The notes under the pieces were generated by a model that ran no database searches, was not told the DNA's origin, and worked only from the letters and a program-made list of their open reading frames with translations. From Robbsia andropogonis (GTDB lineage Bacteria; Pseudomonadota; Gammaproteobacteria; Burkholderiales; Burkholderiaceae), in contig NZ_LAQU01000009.1 in assembly GCF_000970345.1 (NCBI RefSeq), positions 1-64,000 on the forward strand: DNA of 64,000 nt, read 5' to 3'. Shown one piece after another: positions 8,257 through 17,009 of this stretch. Positions within the stretch are counted from its first letter, which is position 1, and each line of letters opens with the position of its first letter. The translations under genes were made by a program, and so were the position numbers.

Positions 8257-9037
8257 CGGCGTCAAAAAGCGCTTCGGCGATAACGAGGTGCTCAAGGGCA
8301 TCACGTTGAGCGTCGACAAAGGCGAGGTCATCGCGATCATTGGCAAGAGCGGCTCGGGAAAAAGCACGCTGCTGCGTTGCATCAATGGATTGGAGACGAT
8401 CGACGAGGGCAATATTAACGTTGCGGGCGCTTACGTCGGTCAAGGCGATGCGGAATTGCGGCGGTTGCGCTTGAAGATCGGTATGATCTTCCAACAGTTC
8501 AATCTGTTCCCCCATCTGACCGTGGGCCGTAACGTCATGATCTCGCCGATGGTGGTCAAGAAGACCAGCGAAGCGGAGGCGCGCAAGGCCGCAACGGCGC
8601 AGCTAGAGCGTGTCGGCCTCGGTGCGAAGTTCGATGCCTATCCAGATCAGTTGTCAGGCGGGCAGCAGCAACGCGTGGCCATCGCCCGCGCCCTGTGCAT
8701 GGCGCCGCAGGCGCTGCTCTGCGACGAGATCACGTCAGCGCTGGACCCGGAGCTGGTGCAGGAAGTGCTGGCCGTCGTTCGGCAACTGGCCGACGAAGGC
8801 ATGACGCTGCTGATGGTCACGCACGAAATGCGTTTCGCGCGGGAAGTGTGCGATCGCGTGGTGTTCATGCATCAAGGGAAGGTGCATGAGGTCGGGCCGC
8901 CGGAAGAATTGTTCACGAACCCGAAGACACCGGAGTTGCGGCAGTTCATCGGCATGACGGCGGGCCTTTCCGGTGGTGCGGCGGATGGCGCGCCGGCAAC
9001 GTCATTAGACGCTGCCGGCTTGCCGCAGTCGGCTTGA
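8237..9037 (+). CDS. Polar amino-acid ABC transporter ATPase
   Basis: 266 aa, GlnQ/HisP type. Walker A G-K-S-G-S-G-K-S-T, Q-loop F-Q-Q-F-N-L-F-P-H, signature L-S-G-G-Q-Q-Q-R, Walker B L-L-C-D-E-I-T-S-A-L-D and switch His in V-T-H-E-M are all present. The Asp-Glu of Walker B is followed by I-T rather than the commoner P-T. The C-terminal tail after residue 245 is low-complexity Gly/Ala. It powers the two permeases encoded just upstream, and the gene overlaps the second permease by 20 bp. Confidence 0.93.
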   Translation: MPLITIDGVKKRFGDNEVLKGITLSVDKGEVIAIIGKSGSGKSTLLRCINGLETIDEGNINVAGAYVGQGDAELRRLRLKIGMIFQQFNLFPHLTVGRNVMISPMVVKKTSEAEARKAATAQLERVGLGAKFDAYPDQLSGGQQQRVAIARALCMAPQALLCDEITSALDPELVQEVLAVVRQLADEGMTLLMVTHEMRFAREVCDRVVFMHQGKVHEVGPPEELFTNPKTPELRQFIGMTAGLSGGAADGAPATSLDAAGLPQSA

Positions 9038-9050
9038 TGAAGGCGCCGGT

Positions 9051-9716
9051 GTGACCGCCGACACGCACCGCGGCGCCCTTGCGCTTCCTGTCAACCGCGC
9101 CATCAGAATGGCTGGCACGGGCGGCGCGGCAACATCGGGCCCTACGGGCGACGCGTTGGATGCCGCCCTGGTCCGCTTGCCCTACCTGAATCACTATCCT
9201 CCGGCGTTGCAACAGCAAGTTCGCACGTTGATAGACGAAGGCCGTGTTGCCCGCTATCTGCAAGGGCGTTATCCCGATTACGTTCTGCCGGCAACTGATG
9301 ACACGTGCATTAAGGAAAGCGGATCGCGGCATGCCGTGCAATCGGACAAGGCATTGTATGCCTTTTGCGCTGACGTCAAACAGCAATTCCTGCGTTCCGC
9401 CCCGCCAGTCGACAAGGTGCTATACGATAACAAGCTCGATGTCGTCCGGCATGCGCTCGGGTTGCATACCGCCATCTCGCGAGTCCAGGGTGGCAAGCTC
9501 AAGGCGAAGAAGGAAATTCGCATTGCCTCGCTATTTCGCGATACGCCGCTCGCATTCCTGCGCATGATTGTCGTGCACGAGGTGGCGCATCTCAAGGAAC
9601 CAGAGCACGATAAGGCGTTCTATCGCCTTTGCGAGTTCATGGAGCCTGACTACCACCAGATCGAACTCGATTTGCGTATTCATCTGACGGCGAAACAGTT
9701 GCGATTGATCGCTTGA
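9051..9716 (+). CDS. YgjP-like (DUF45/WLM) metallopeptidase-domain protein
   Basis: 221 aa from a GTG at 9051; an ATG at 9108 is an alternative. The C-terminal half contains the zinc-binding H-E-V-A-H motif in I-V-V-H-E-V-A-H-L-K, with a further His (E-P-E-H-D-K-A-F) fitting the third ligand, as in YgjP-like proteins. The N-terminal 90 residues are less conserved in appearance. It begins 13 bp after the ATPase gene and may be transcribed with it, though no functional link is obvious. Members of this family are mostly uncharacterised putative metal-dependent peptidases. Confidence 0.78.
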   Translation: MTADTHRGALALPVNRAIRMAGTGGAATSGPTGDALDAALVRLPYLNHYPPALQQQVRTLIDEGRVARYLQGRYPDYVLPATDDTCIKESGSRHAVQSDKALYAFCADVKQQFLRSAPPVDKVLYDNKLDVVRHALGLHTAISRVQGGKLKAKKEIRIASLFRDTPLAFLRMIVVHEVAHLKEPEHDKAFYRLCEFMEPDYHQIELDLRIHLTAKQLRLIA

Positions 9717-9814
9717 GGAACGGTGCCGTCTAAGTTGCATGGCATTCCGAAACTCCTACTCCCTGTCATGCTGCTTACGGTACGGCACGCCGAATGCTCC
9801 AGTAACGCGCCGCC

Positions 9815-10885
9815 TCACCCTCGTGTTTGCGCCTGTTGCCATTCCTTGACCAATACCGCCATCAGCTCTTCTGCCGGGAGCGTCCGCGCAAGAGGAGCCG
9901 CTTGACCGGCCCAATGCGCTGCGTAACTGTGATCGCCGCGCTCGCTGGCTGCTTGATGCAGGGCCTTGCCGGCATCGTACGCGATGGGGTAATCCGGCAA
10001 CGCTGGTGCACCGGAAGCGCCCATTGCATGAAAGCGATTGACAATACCGCGTGCCGGCCGCCCCGAAATGGCGGCGGTGATCGCGGTATGCGCGGCCTTT
10101 TCGCTCTTCAGTTCATCCCGATATGCCTCCGATGCCGATGACTCCGGGCACAGGATGAATGCCGTACCCATTTGCACGCCTGCGGCACCCAGTTGCATCG
10201 CCGCGGCGATGCCCTCCCCGTCCATGATGCCACCCGCTGCTATCACGGGAAGACGAGACCGGCTCGCGAGAACACGCACCAAAGCCAATGTCCCTATCTC
10301 ATTATCATGCGCGGGGTCGAAGACGCCACGGTGACCGCCCGCCTCGATACCTTGCGCCACGATCGCATCCAGGCCCGCTTCCTCGATCTGCCGCGCCTCT
10401 TCAAGATTCGTGGCGCAGCCCATCGTCACGCTGCCCGCCTTTCGGAGTGCGTCGATCCAATGCGCATCAGGTAGTCCAAAGTGGAAGCTCACCACTTTCG
10501 GGTGGGTCTGTAACAACGTTTCAAGCAACGCGTCATGGCCGAGGGCCGTCGCATAAATATTTCGAAGCGACGGTGGCGGTGTCGCGTCGAACTTCCGGAA
10601 TTCGGGCGCAAGATGCTGTAGCCAGGCCGCTTCGCGCGTTGCGTCGGCACGAGCCGCCACGTGGCAGAACAGATTGACATTGAACGGCTTGGTGGTCAGC
10701 GCCTGTGTCTTCCGAATCTGCTCCGCGATTTGGGCAACGGTATTGGCGCCCAATCCCAGGGATCCCAGTCCTCCCGCATTCGACACGGCGGCGGCGAGAC
10801 TTGGCGTGCTGATGCCGGCCATCGGTGCCTGGATGATTGGGAAGCGCACGCCAAAAAGCGCCGCCACCGTTTCCGGCGTAGTCAT
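9815..10885 (-). CDS. Nitronate monooxygenase (2-nitropropane dioxygenase family)
   Basis: 356 aa FMN-dependent TIM-barrel enzyme that oxidises alkyl nitronates such as propionate-3-nitronate. The N-terminal [10 protein letters not shown] motif, central [10 protein letters not shown] with the catalytic His, A-A-G-G-I, and [11 protein letters not shown] are the class I nitronate monooxygenase motifs. It is convergent with the metallopeptidase gene and stands alone. It may protect against nitro-toxins such as plant 3-nitropropionate, which would fit a plant-associated lifestyle; that part is inference. Confidence 0.9.
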   Translation of the reverse strand: MTTPETVAALFGVRFPIIQAPMAGISTPSLAAAVSNAGGLGSLGLGANTVAQIAEQIRKTQALTTKPFNVNLFCHVAARADATREAAWLQHLAPEFRKFDATPPPSLRNIYATALGHDALLETLLQTHPKVVSFHFGLPDAHWIDALRKAGSVTMGCATNLEEARQIEEAGLDAIVAQGIEAGGHRGVFDPAHDNEIGTLALVRVLASRSRLPVIAAGGIMDGEGIAAAMQLGAAGVQMGTAFILCPESSASEAYRDELKSEKAAHTAITAAISGRPARGIVNRFHAMGASGAPALPDYPIAYDAGKALHQAASERGDHSYAAHWAGQAAPLARTLPAEELMAVLVKEWQQAQTRG

Positions 10886-11088
10886 TGATTACTCCAAGTT
10901 TCGTGTTTGATTCTTCGCGATAAGAATATAACAAACGCGCTCGAAGATCAGGATCTACCGATATTTCGCTATTCCCGTGACTCGGGTGCAGGCGTGTTCG
11001 CATGGTCTTGGCAGCCGAAACGCCAATGCGGGAGCGCGTCAAGCGCCGACCACAGCGCTCGACGACACCCCTACTGCCGCGCCCGGAA

Positions 11089-12327
11089 TTACAGCAAGGA
11101 TCGCAATGTCACGGCGCCGTCCTGCAGTGCGGCAGGGTCCAACGACTTCCCCGCCGTGAGCAAACGTCGGCAGACTGCCATATCCCGCCCCGCATTGACG
11201 GTAACCGCGGCCTGCAGTCGTTGCCCCCCATCGAGGGAAAACAGCGAGAAGACATCGTTCGCCGGATCACCGCGTAGCACCAGTCGCTCCGATGCATCAG
11301 CCATATCCGGGGACGCGAATATGCCCAGTGTCTGCACATTGCAGGTGTATTGATCCGACCAGAGCCAAGGTATTTCAGCATAGCGGTCATCGGCGCCGAG
11401 CATATTTGCGGCCGCGACAACGGGCTGATTTTCCGCAACCTGCCAGGATTCAACACGAAGATGCCGGCCCAGCAATGGATTGAAGTGCGACGTTACTTCC
11501 CCCGCGGCAAAAATGTGGGGGTCTTCGGTCCGGCATTGCGCATCCACCACGATGCCATTATCCACGCGCAACCCCGCCGCCGCCGCGAGTTCCACGTTGG
11601 GCAAGACGCCAATTCCCACCACCACGACATCCGCCGTGATGCTGTCCGCACCCGCGTCCACCGCAATCGCCCCCTCATCCGAACGACGAAGTGCCGTCAT
11701 ACGCGCGCCCAACCGGACGTCAACACCACGTCCGCGATGCAGCGCGAGAAGGTACGCCCCTACCGTCGACGGCATCGATCGCTGCAACAAACGCGGCGCG
11801 GCCTCAAACAGCGTGACCGTGCAACCGAGTGCACGCGCAGACGCAGCGACTTCGAGTCCGATGAAACCTCCGCCAAGCACCGCCACGCGCGTGCCCGGTT
11901 GTAATACCGCGCGCAATGCCTGTGCATCGGCCACAGTCCGCACGTAATGCAGCGGCACGTCCGTATCGACCGGCCCCGGGAAAGGCCGGACGCGTGATCC
12001 TGTCGCCAGCAGGAGCGCATCATAGGGCAACGCCCCACCTCGGTCCGTGGTCACGACACGCCGTGACCGATCAATCGCCGTTACCCGTGTGCCGAGCTGC
12101 AGCGTGATCCGTTGTGCGTCATACCACGCGGCATCGCGAATGAACGCGCGCCGCGCACCATCGGCGCTGGTCAACGCTTCTTTCGATAACACCGGCCGAT
12201 CGTATGGCAACGCCTCCTCGGCACCAACCAGCGTGATTCGCACCTCCGCATCACGCTCCCGCAACGCTTCCGCCGCACGGCGGGCAGCATGGCCCGCCCC
12301 GGCGACGACGATGGATTTAACCGACAT
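11089..12327 (-). CDS. andAa: Ferredoxin reductase of a three-component dioxygenase (AndAa-like)
   Basis: 412 aa FAD/NAD(P)-dependent reductase of the BphA4/HcaD type. It passes electrons from NADH to the Rieske ferredoxin encoded just upstream. The second, NAD-binding Rossmann motif is G-G-G-F-I-G-L-E. The first, FAD-binding one reads G-A-G-H-A-A, with Ala in place of the third Gly. The late FAD motif reads I-F-A-A-G-E, with Glu instead of the common Asp. It overlaps the ferredoxin gene by 11 bp and is the last gene of the alpha-beta-ferredoxin-reductase operon, the same order as andAcAdAbAa of Burkholderia cepacia. The symbol is by synteny. Confidence 0.82.
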   Translation of the reverse strand: MSVKSIVVAGAGHAARRAAEALRERDAEVRITLVGAEEALPYDRPVLSKEALTSADGARRAFIRDAAWYDAQRITLQLGTRVTAIDRSRRVVTTDRGGALPYDALLLATGSRVRPFPGPVDTDVPLHYVRTVADAQALRAVLQPGTRVAVLGGGFIGLEVAASARALGCTVTLFEAAPRLLQRSMPSTVGAYLLALHRGRGVDVRLGARMTALRRSDEGAIAVDAGADSITADVVVVGIGVLPNVELAAAAGLRVDNGIVVDAQCRTEDPHIFAAGEVTSHFNPLLGRHLRVESWQVAENQPVVAAANMLGADDRYAEIPWLWSDQYTCNVQTLGIFASPDMADASERLVLRGDPANDVFSLFSLDGGQRLQAAVTVNAGRDMAVCRRLLTAGKSLDPAALQDGAVTLRSLL

Positions 12328-12640
12328 GGACTTCTACCCGCGATGCGACAATGCGTATCGGAAATACGCGAACCGGTTCGGTGATCGGTGCGCAGCGTGG
12401 TGCACCGGTCCGGATATCGATCAGTCCTTGGTGCAACGGACATTCCACGCAGCCGTCTTCCACGAATCCCTCTGAAAGCCGCGCATGGCCATGTGAGCAC
12501 AAGTCGTTGAGTGCAAATACTTCATCCCCCAGACGGAAAACCGCGATCTGCCTATCCCCGGCAAAAACGGCGGTGGGCTCGCCTTCGGTGAAATCATCGA
12601 GTGCGCCAATGGGCTGCCAGTTCGTTTCCATAGCGTCCAT
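12317..12640 (-). CDS. andAb: Rieske-type [2Fe-2S] ferredoxin (AndAb-like)
   Basis: 107 aa. The Rieske cluster ligands are present as C-S-H-G-H (Cys-x-His) and C-P-L-H (Cys-x2-His), about 20 residues apart. The length is normal for the ferredoxins of class IIB/III ring-hydroxylating dioxygenases. It carries electrons from the reductase encoded by the overlapping downstream gene to the terminal oxygenase. An in-frame ATG four codons in is an alternative start. Confidence 0.88.
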   Translation of the reverse strand: MDAMETNWQPIGALDDFTEGEPTAVFAGDRQIAVFRLGDEVFALNDLCSHGHARLSEGFVEDGCVECPLHQGLIDIRTGAPRCAPITEPVRVFPIRIVASRVEVHVG

Positions 12641-12648
12641 CCTTTTTC

Positions 12649-13122
12649 TCAGATCGGCGTTGCAAGCAGGGTCTGCACACGCGAGGTGTCATAGATGACC
12701 CGCTTGCGCCGATAGCGCAGACCCGCGTCGGTATGTACCACGGTATCGAAATACTTCCCGGCCTGATAGACGTTCGATTCACCGTTAGCGCGCGTCTGCA
12801 CCACGACATAATTGCTTTCGGTTTCAATCTCGCCGTCGCGTTCGGATAGGATGATCATCCCCGACGTCATATGGCGATACGTGTGTTCCTCGAAGATATT
12901 CGCGTTCCGCAGCGACACCACGCGATCGCGCAACATCCTCTGGTTCGTGCAGTAGATGATGCCAACCGGCAGACCCATGTCCGCATTTTCCTTCGGCACG
13001 ATCTCGTACAGGCAATCCTCGGTAAACATCGCCGGCCACGCTTCGAGCCGGTCATTGTCTAGGTTGCTGATATATTCGTCCTGCAGCATTTGCAGCGAAA
13101 GCCACAACGTTGTTCGATCCAT
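12649..13122 (-). CDS. andAd: Ring-hydroxylating dioxygenase beta subunit (AndAd-like)
   Basis: 157 aa. The start is placed at the ATG at 13122 because AGAGGA lies five bases upstream; the in-frame ATG at 13140 lacks this. The cone-shaped SnoaL/NTF2-like fold of dioxygenase small subunits is suggested by Y-I-S-N-L-D-N-D-R-L-E-A-W-P-A-M-F near the N-terminus and R-Y-R-R-K-R-V-I-Y-D-T near the C-terminus. It assembles with the alpha subunit encoded 54 bp upstream as the terminal oxygenase. Confidence 0.88.
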   Translation of the reverse strand: MDRTTLWLSLQMLQDEYISNLDNDRLEAWPAMFTEDCLYEIVPKENADMGLPVGIIYCTNQRMLRDRVVSLRNANIFEEHTYRHMTSGMIILSERDGEIETESNYVVVQTRANGESNVYQAGKYFDTVVHTDAGLRYRRKRVIYDTSRVQTLLATPI

Positions 13123-13176
13123 CGTATTCCTCTTGTGCATTGGCGGCCGCGATTGCCAGTCCGCTACGGGTTTCGC

Positions 13177-14472
13177 TCAATAGCCCATCAGTTTCTGATA
13201 CCCCACCCAGAACTTCCGGATCAGGCTTTCCGTTATCACCGTATCCTGTTGGTCTGGATTACCGCGCGACATCTCGATGACAGATGTCGCATCCGCGTCG
13301 CGGACGGTGCCGCGTTGCACCAATTCGGTCGCCTCGGTGTCTTCCATCGAGATATAGCCCGCTGGCCCGACAAGATTCGCCTGCTTGAGGCGCAGCTCTC
13401 GCATTTCCGGCGTGTCGTCGGTGTAGCCAAAGAAATGGAAGATCAACTCGAAACTGTTCGGCCCTTTTGGCAGCAGTTGCCGCGCGACCAACGTATTGTG
13501 GATTTGCTGAACCACCAATTGCGGGAAGATCGGCTGGATATGGTTCGTCGTGTCTTCCTCATATTCTGAGATAAGGCCGAGAATGGAGTCATCTTCCAGG
13601 ACAAAGCCGTCATCCATCGAACGGATATTCTGCTGCTTGTACGCGGCGGATGTATCTTCTCCGGTCTTGGTCACGGTGATGATGCTGTGCAATCCGTGCG
13701 TGGCGTCAGGAATCGAACGCGCCTTCATGCCGACGCGGAAGATATTGAACGTGGTATGAAACAGGTGCAGCATGCTGGCGTGATACGGATCCTTGACGTT
13801 CTCGAAATACAGCTTCCAGTTCGATTTCGAGAACTGCCGCGTGCAACCAAGATATTCAATGGGTTTATGGAAGATCCGATCGATCCATGGACGCATCTCC
13901 GCACCCAGGTACTCGGGGAGCGAGCCTACTGTGTCGCTGAACGTGGCGAAGACAAGTCCGCGATAACTGTCCACCCGCAATTGACGCAAACTATGTTGCT
14001 TTGGATCGAAATCCGCGGGCATGCCGGTCATGCCCTTCTGCCCACGACGGAACGGCACGCCGAGCAAGTTACCGCTGTTGTCGAAGCTCCACTGATGGTA
14101 TACGCAGGTGTGCGACGTGGCATTGCCCCGCGCCTTCCGGCACACCGAGGCACCGCGGTGCGCGCAGCGGTTCACCCAAGCGGACAGCGAACCGTCTTCG
14201 CCGCGTGTCACCACCACCGGGGTATCACCGACAAACGTACTCTTGAAGTCGCCGGCGTGCGGGATTTCGGCCTCCAGCGCAAGAAAATTCCACGTCGGGC
14301 CGCGGAAGATACGCTCTTGCTCACGGTCATACACCGCCTGCGAACTAAATACTTTATACGGAACGCGCGATCCGTCATCATGCGGAAAAACCACCGCGTC
14401 GGCCTCTCGCGGTGCGTCGCCAGGCTCATGCGGAGCCTTGCGGCTCAGGGGCATTGCGACTGTTGTTTCCAT
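13177..14472 (-). CDS. andAc: Ring-hydroxylating dioxygenase alpha subunit (anthranilate 1,2-dioxygenase / salicylate 5-hydroxylase type)
   Basis: 431 aa. GGAG lies 7 bases before the ATG at 14472, with a tandem ATG at 14475. The Rieske ligands are C-A-H-R-G near residue 103 and C-V-Y-H-Q near 123. The catalytic mononuclear iron ligands sit in K-D-P-Y-H-x4-H near 231-236. The G-V-P-F-R-R-G segment after the Rieske domain resembles NagG and AndAc. Gene order alpha, beta, ferredoxin, reductase with a divergent AraC-type regulator matches the known andAcAdAbAa/andR locus, so anthranilate to catechol is the best guess. Salicylate 5-hydroxylation is the main alternative. Confidence 0.83.
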   Translation of the reverse strand: METTVAMPLSRKAPHEPGDAPREADAVVFPHDDGSRVPYKVFSSQAVYDREQERIFRGPTWNFLALEAEIPHAGDFKSTFVGDTPVVVTRGEDGSLSAWVNRCAHRGASVCRKARGNATSHTCVYHQWSFDNSGNLLGVPFRRGQKGMTGMPADFDPKQHSLRQLRVDSYRGLVFATFSDTVGSLPEYLGAEMRPWIDRIFHKPIEYLGCTRQFSKSNWKLYFENVKDPYHASMLHLFHTTFNIFRVGMKARSIPDATHGLHSIITVTKTGEDTSAAYKQQNIRSMDDGFVLEDDSILGLISEYEEDTTNHIQPIFPQLVVQQIHNTLVARQLLPKGPNSFELIFHFFGYTDDTPEMRELRLKQANLVGPAGYISMEDTEATELVQRGTVRDADATSVIEMSRGNPDQQDTVITESLIRKFWVGYQKLMGY

Positions 14473-14546
14473 CATCTTTCTCCGTTTTGTGGGGCGCTTG
14501 CGCATTACAGGGCGTGTAGACAGATTTTTGGAGCGCCACAATAACG

Positions 14547-14628
14547 GGTCTATCCATAAAAAACGCGCGAATACCGGTCTTATCCAATTTCGGCAGGTTT
14601 CCCAGGTGCCTGCGTTCCGGGATAGACT
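14547..14628. promoter_or_regulatory. Divergent promoter region with three GGATA(A)GAC repeats
   Basis: Between the dioxygenase alpha gene and the AraC-type regulator, a GGATAGACC-like element occurs three times: minus strand at 14547-14556, minus strand with one extra A at 14576-14586, and plus strand at 14620-14628. The first two start 29 bp apart. AraC/XylS proteins bind direct repeats, and the XylS box ends in GGNTA, so these are candidate activator sites. Confidence 0.5.
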
Positions 14629-14668
14629 GTTACTGAATTATTGGCTTCGTCCTCGATAACGGGGTCAG

Positions 14669-15664
14669 ATGATCATGCCGCTTTCCTTTTTCCATCCTGA
14701 CGCGCTGCGCAAGTACCGTCTGTTCGAATCGTCGGACCTCGACGAAACACGGGAGTCCATTTCCCGCGTGATGCAACCGCATGCGCTACGCCCCACCGGC
14801 CACGCGGAGGGCACCTCGCACATGGATTTCGTGAAAGTGGGCCGCCTCGGGCTGGGCACTATTGCTTTCGGGTCGGACATGCATGTCGACGTGGAGTCCG
14901 TCGATGGCTATTACCTGCTGATGTTCTGCCTTTCCGGGCAGGCGCTGGCCCGCACGCGCGACACCACCTTGCGCGTGGATCAGGACAACGGCATCCTCTG
15001 CCGCCCGGGGCACTCCTTCGACGCGCAGTTATCCGATAACTGCGAACAATTCGTGTTGCGGATCGACGCGCAAGCATTCGTATCCGTGCTCGGTGACGAA
15101 CCGCTTCATATTGCCCCGCGGCTGCCCGTAGGCGGCCCTCATCTGCGCGGATGGATGGAACAACTTCGCGCCTTGACCGGTTCCACCGCCTTGCTCGAAA
15201 GCGCACGCAACAGTCCCGGCATTGCCACGCATATGGAGCATTTGCTGCTTGAGTTGTTGTCTCAGGCAGTTGGCCCCCTCTCGCCGTACGATGGAATCTC
15301 AGGCGTCTCCGCCGCGCTACCCTCGCGATCCACAGGCATCGCGCCTGCTTTCGTTCGTCGCGCCGAGGACTTCATTCGCGCGCGCAGTGCGGACGCATTG
15401 CAATTACAGGACATCGCCGACGCCGCCGGTGTGCCCCCGCGAACATTACGCGAAGGTTTTCAACATTTTCGGGGCATCACACCGATGCAGTTTGTTCGGG
15501 ATATCCGGATGTCACGGGCTCGTGAGACGTTATTGCGTGCCGAACAGGATGTTCGCGTTTCCGATATCGCGCTCGAGTGCGGTTTCTTTCATCTTGGGCG
15601 CTTCTCACTTGCGTATGCGAAGACGTTCGGCGAATCTCCCTCGGAAACGCTGCGGCGGCGCTGA
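14669..15664 (+). CDS. andR: AraC/XylS-family regulator (AndR-like)
   Basis: 331 aa. The N-terminal 200 residues form a ligand-binding domain of the AraC-binding-2 type. The C-terminal 100 residues carry two helix-turn-helix motifs: L-Q-D-I-A-D-A-A-G-V-P-P-R-T-L-R, and V-S-D-I-A-L-E-C-G-F-F-H-L-G-R-F, ending F-G-E-S-P-S-E-T-L. It is transcribed divergently from the dioxygenase operon with about 200 bp between, so it is the likely activator of that operon in response to anthranilate or a related aromatic acid. An ATG two codons in is an alternative start. Confidence 0.83.
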   Translation: MIMPLSFFHPDALRKYRLFESSDLDETRESISRVMQPHALRPTGHAEGTSHMDFVKVGRLGLGTIAFGSDMHVDVESVDGYYLLMFCLSGQALARTRDTTLRVDQDNGILCRPGHSFDAQLSDNCEQFVLRIDAQAFVSVLGDEPLHIAPRLPVGGPHLRGWMEQLRALTGSTALLESARNSPGIATHMEHLLLELLSQAVGPLSPYDGISGVSAALPSRSTGIAPAFVRRAEDFIRARSADALQLQDIADAAGVPPRTLREGFQHFRGITPMQFVRDIRMSRARETLLRAEQDVRVSDIALECGFFHLGRFSLAYAKTFGESPSETLRRR

Positions 15665-15700
15665 GTAAGCCCATAGGCGACTCCCCGGACCGCGTACCGA

Positions 15701-16939
15701 TCAGACCGGCTTGCTTTCACTCGACGCCCAGTTCGGCATCATCGTGTTCGATGGCAATGTTTCGTCCACCAATTTCCTGGCTGCCTGGATGCCCGCGATG
15801 GGCAGTCCCGCGGGGTTCAATACCCCGATCTGCACCAACACCGACGCCTGATCCCAATAGATGTGCTCGTTATAGAGCTTGTCACCACGGAAGCAGACTA
15901 CCGCGAGCATTGGTACCTCGAAATACTTGCCCGTGGGTGCCAACCCTGGCAACAGCCAGTCGATCTCTCGATCATGCGTTGCACAGAAAACAAATTCATC
16001 GACAATGCGATCCGCCCCGATGGTTCGCGACAGCGGAATCAGGCGCGTGTCCTCGGGATTTGCATTGACGAAATGGTATTTATAGAAGCGCTTCAACTGG
16101 TCATGCCCGACACCACCCGTCATTGTCGGAATATGATTGACGTAAGGCTCGGCCACCATCGTCGGCATGATCGCGTCTACATCACGCGTGGCGAATTCGT
16201 AATAGCAATGCTGCTCCCATAGATGGTTCAGATCGAAGATCGGACCCAACGTGGTGCGAAGCAATGCCAGCGTGCGCGAATAGGCCATTTCGGCGGCAGG
16301 CTTGTTGAAGTGCGACCGGTCCGGTGTCGCGAATGCGTGATTGCAGTCAGGATAGACATGATGCGCGATCCGCGGATTGTCTGCAAAGCGCTGCACGATC
16401 GCGTCACGGACATCCGGCCCACAGAAGGCATCGTCACCCGCGAAGTGAAATAACATCGGGCAACGGATGGCGTCCATCTCGTCGAGATGCGCCTCCAGTC
16501 CAACGCCGTAATAGCTCACCGCGCAGTCGACATCGGTACGGACCGCCGTTAGCAGCGCCAGCCGCCCACCCATGCAATAACCAATCGCACCAACCTTGCC
16601 GGCCTGACGCGGATGGGCGCGTAATGCGGCAAGCGTCGCCGCGATATCCTCCACGGCTTTCTGCACGTCGAGCTTTTCAAGGTACCCGAGCGCCCGCGCG
16701 AAATCAGCTTCGTCATAACCGAGCACGACCCCTGGCTTCATACGCCAAAACAGATCGGGCACCATCACGACATACCCTTCTTCCGCATAACGATCGGCCA
16801 TGTCTTTCATGAAACCGTTGATGCCGAAGATTTCCTGAATCAATACCAGCCCCGGTCCGGAACCTTGCTCGGGCATGGCGAGATACGCCGAAAAGGTTTG
16901 GCCGTCGGCCGACGCGATCTGAATGGTTTCGCCGCTCAC
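15701..16939 (-). CDS. Dienelactone hydrolase fused to an NTF2/SnoaL-like domain
   Basis: 412 aa from a GTG at 16939 with CGGAG five bases upstream; further in-frame codons upstream lack family similarity. Residues 1-235 are a dienelactone hydrolase with the triad Cys about 122 (G-Y-C-M-G-G), Asp about 169 (F-A-G-D-D) and His about 201 (C-N-H-A-F). Residues about 240-375 form a second domain of NTF2/SnoaL type (W-E-Q-H-C-Y-Y-E-F-A-T-R-D-V-D-A-I-M-P). A plain dienelactone hydrolase is about 240 aa, so this is a two-domain protein. It closes the operon with an SDR, DUF35, thiolase and CoA ligase, and may hydrolyse a lactone or thioester intermediate. Confidence 0.82.
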   Translation of the reverse strand: MSGETIQIASADGQTFSAYLAMPEQGSGPGLVLIQEIFGINGFMKDMADRYAEEGYVVMVPDLFWRMKPGVVLGYDEADFARALGYLEKLDVQKAVEDIAATLAALRAHPRQAGKVGAIGYCMGGRLALLTAVRTDVDCAVSYYGVGLEAHLDEMDAIRCPMLFHFAGDDAFCGPDVRDAIVQRFADNPRIAHHVYPDCNHAFATPDRSHFNKPAAEMAYSRTLALLRTTLGPIFDLNHLWEQHCYYEFATRDVDAIMPTMVAEPYVNHIPTMTGGVGHDQLKRFYKYHFVNANPEDTRLIPLSRTIGADRIVDEFVFCATHDREIDWLLPGLAPTGKYFEVPMLAVVCFRGDKLYNEHIYWDQASVLVQIGVLNPAGLPIAGIQAARKLVDETLPSNTMMPNWASSESKPV

Positions 16940-17009
16940 AAAAAGCTCCGTCGTTAATAAGTACAAACGCGGCGTATCACCGCGCTCCACAGGATAGACC
17001 AAAAAGCAG

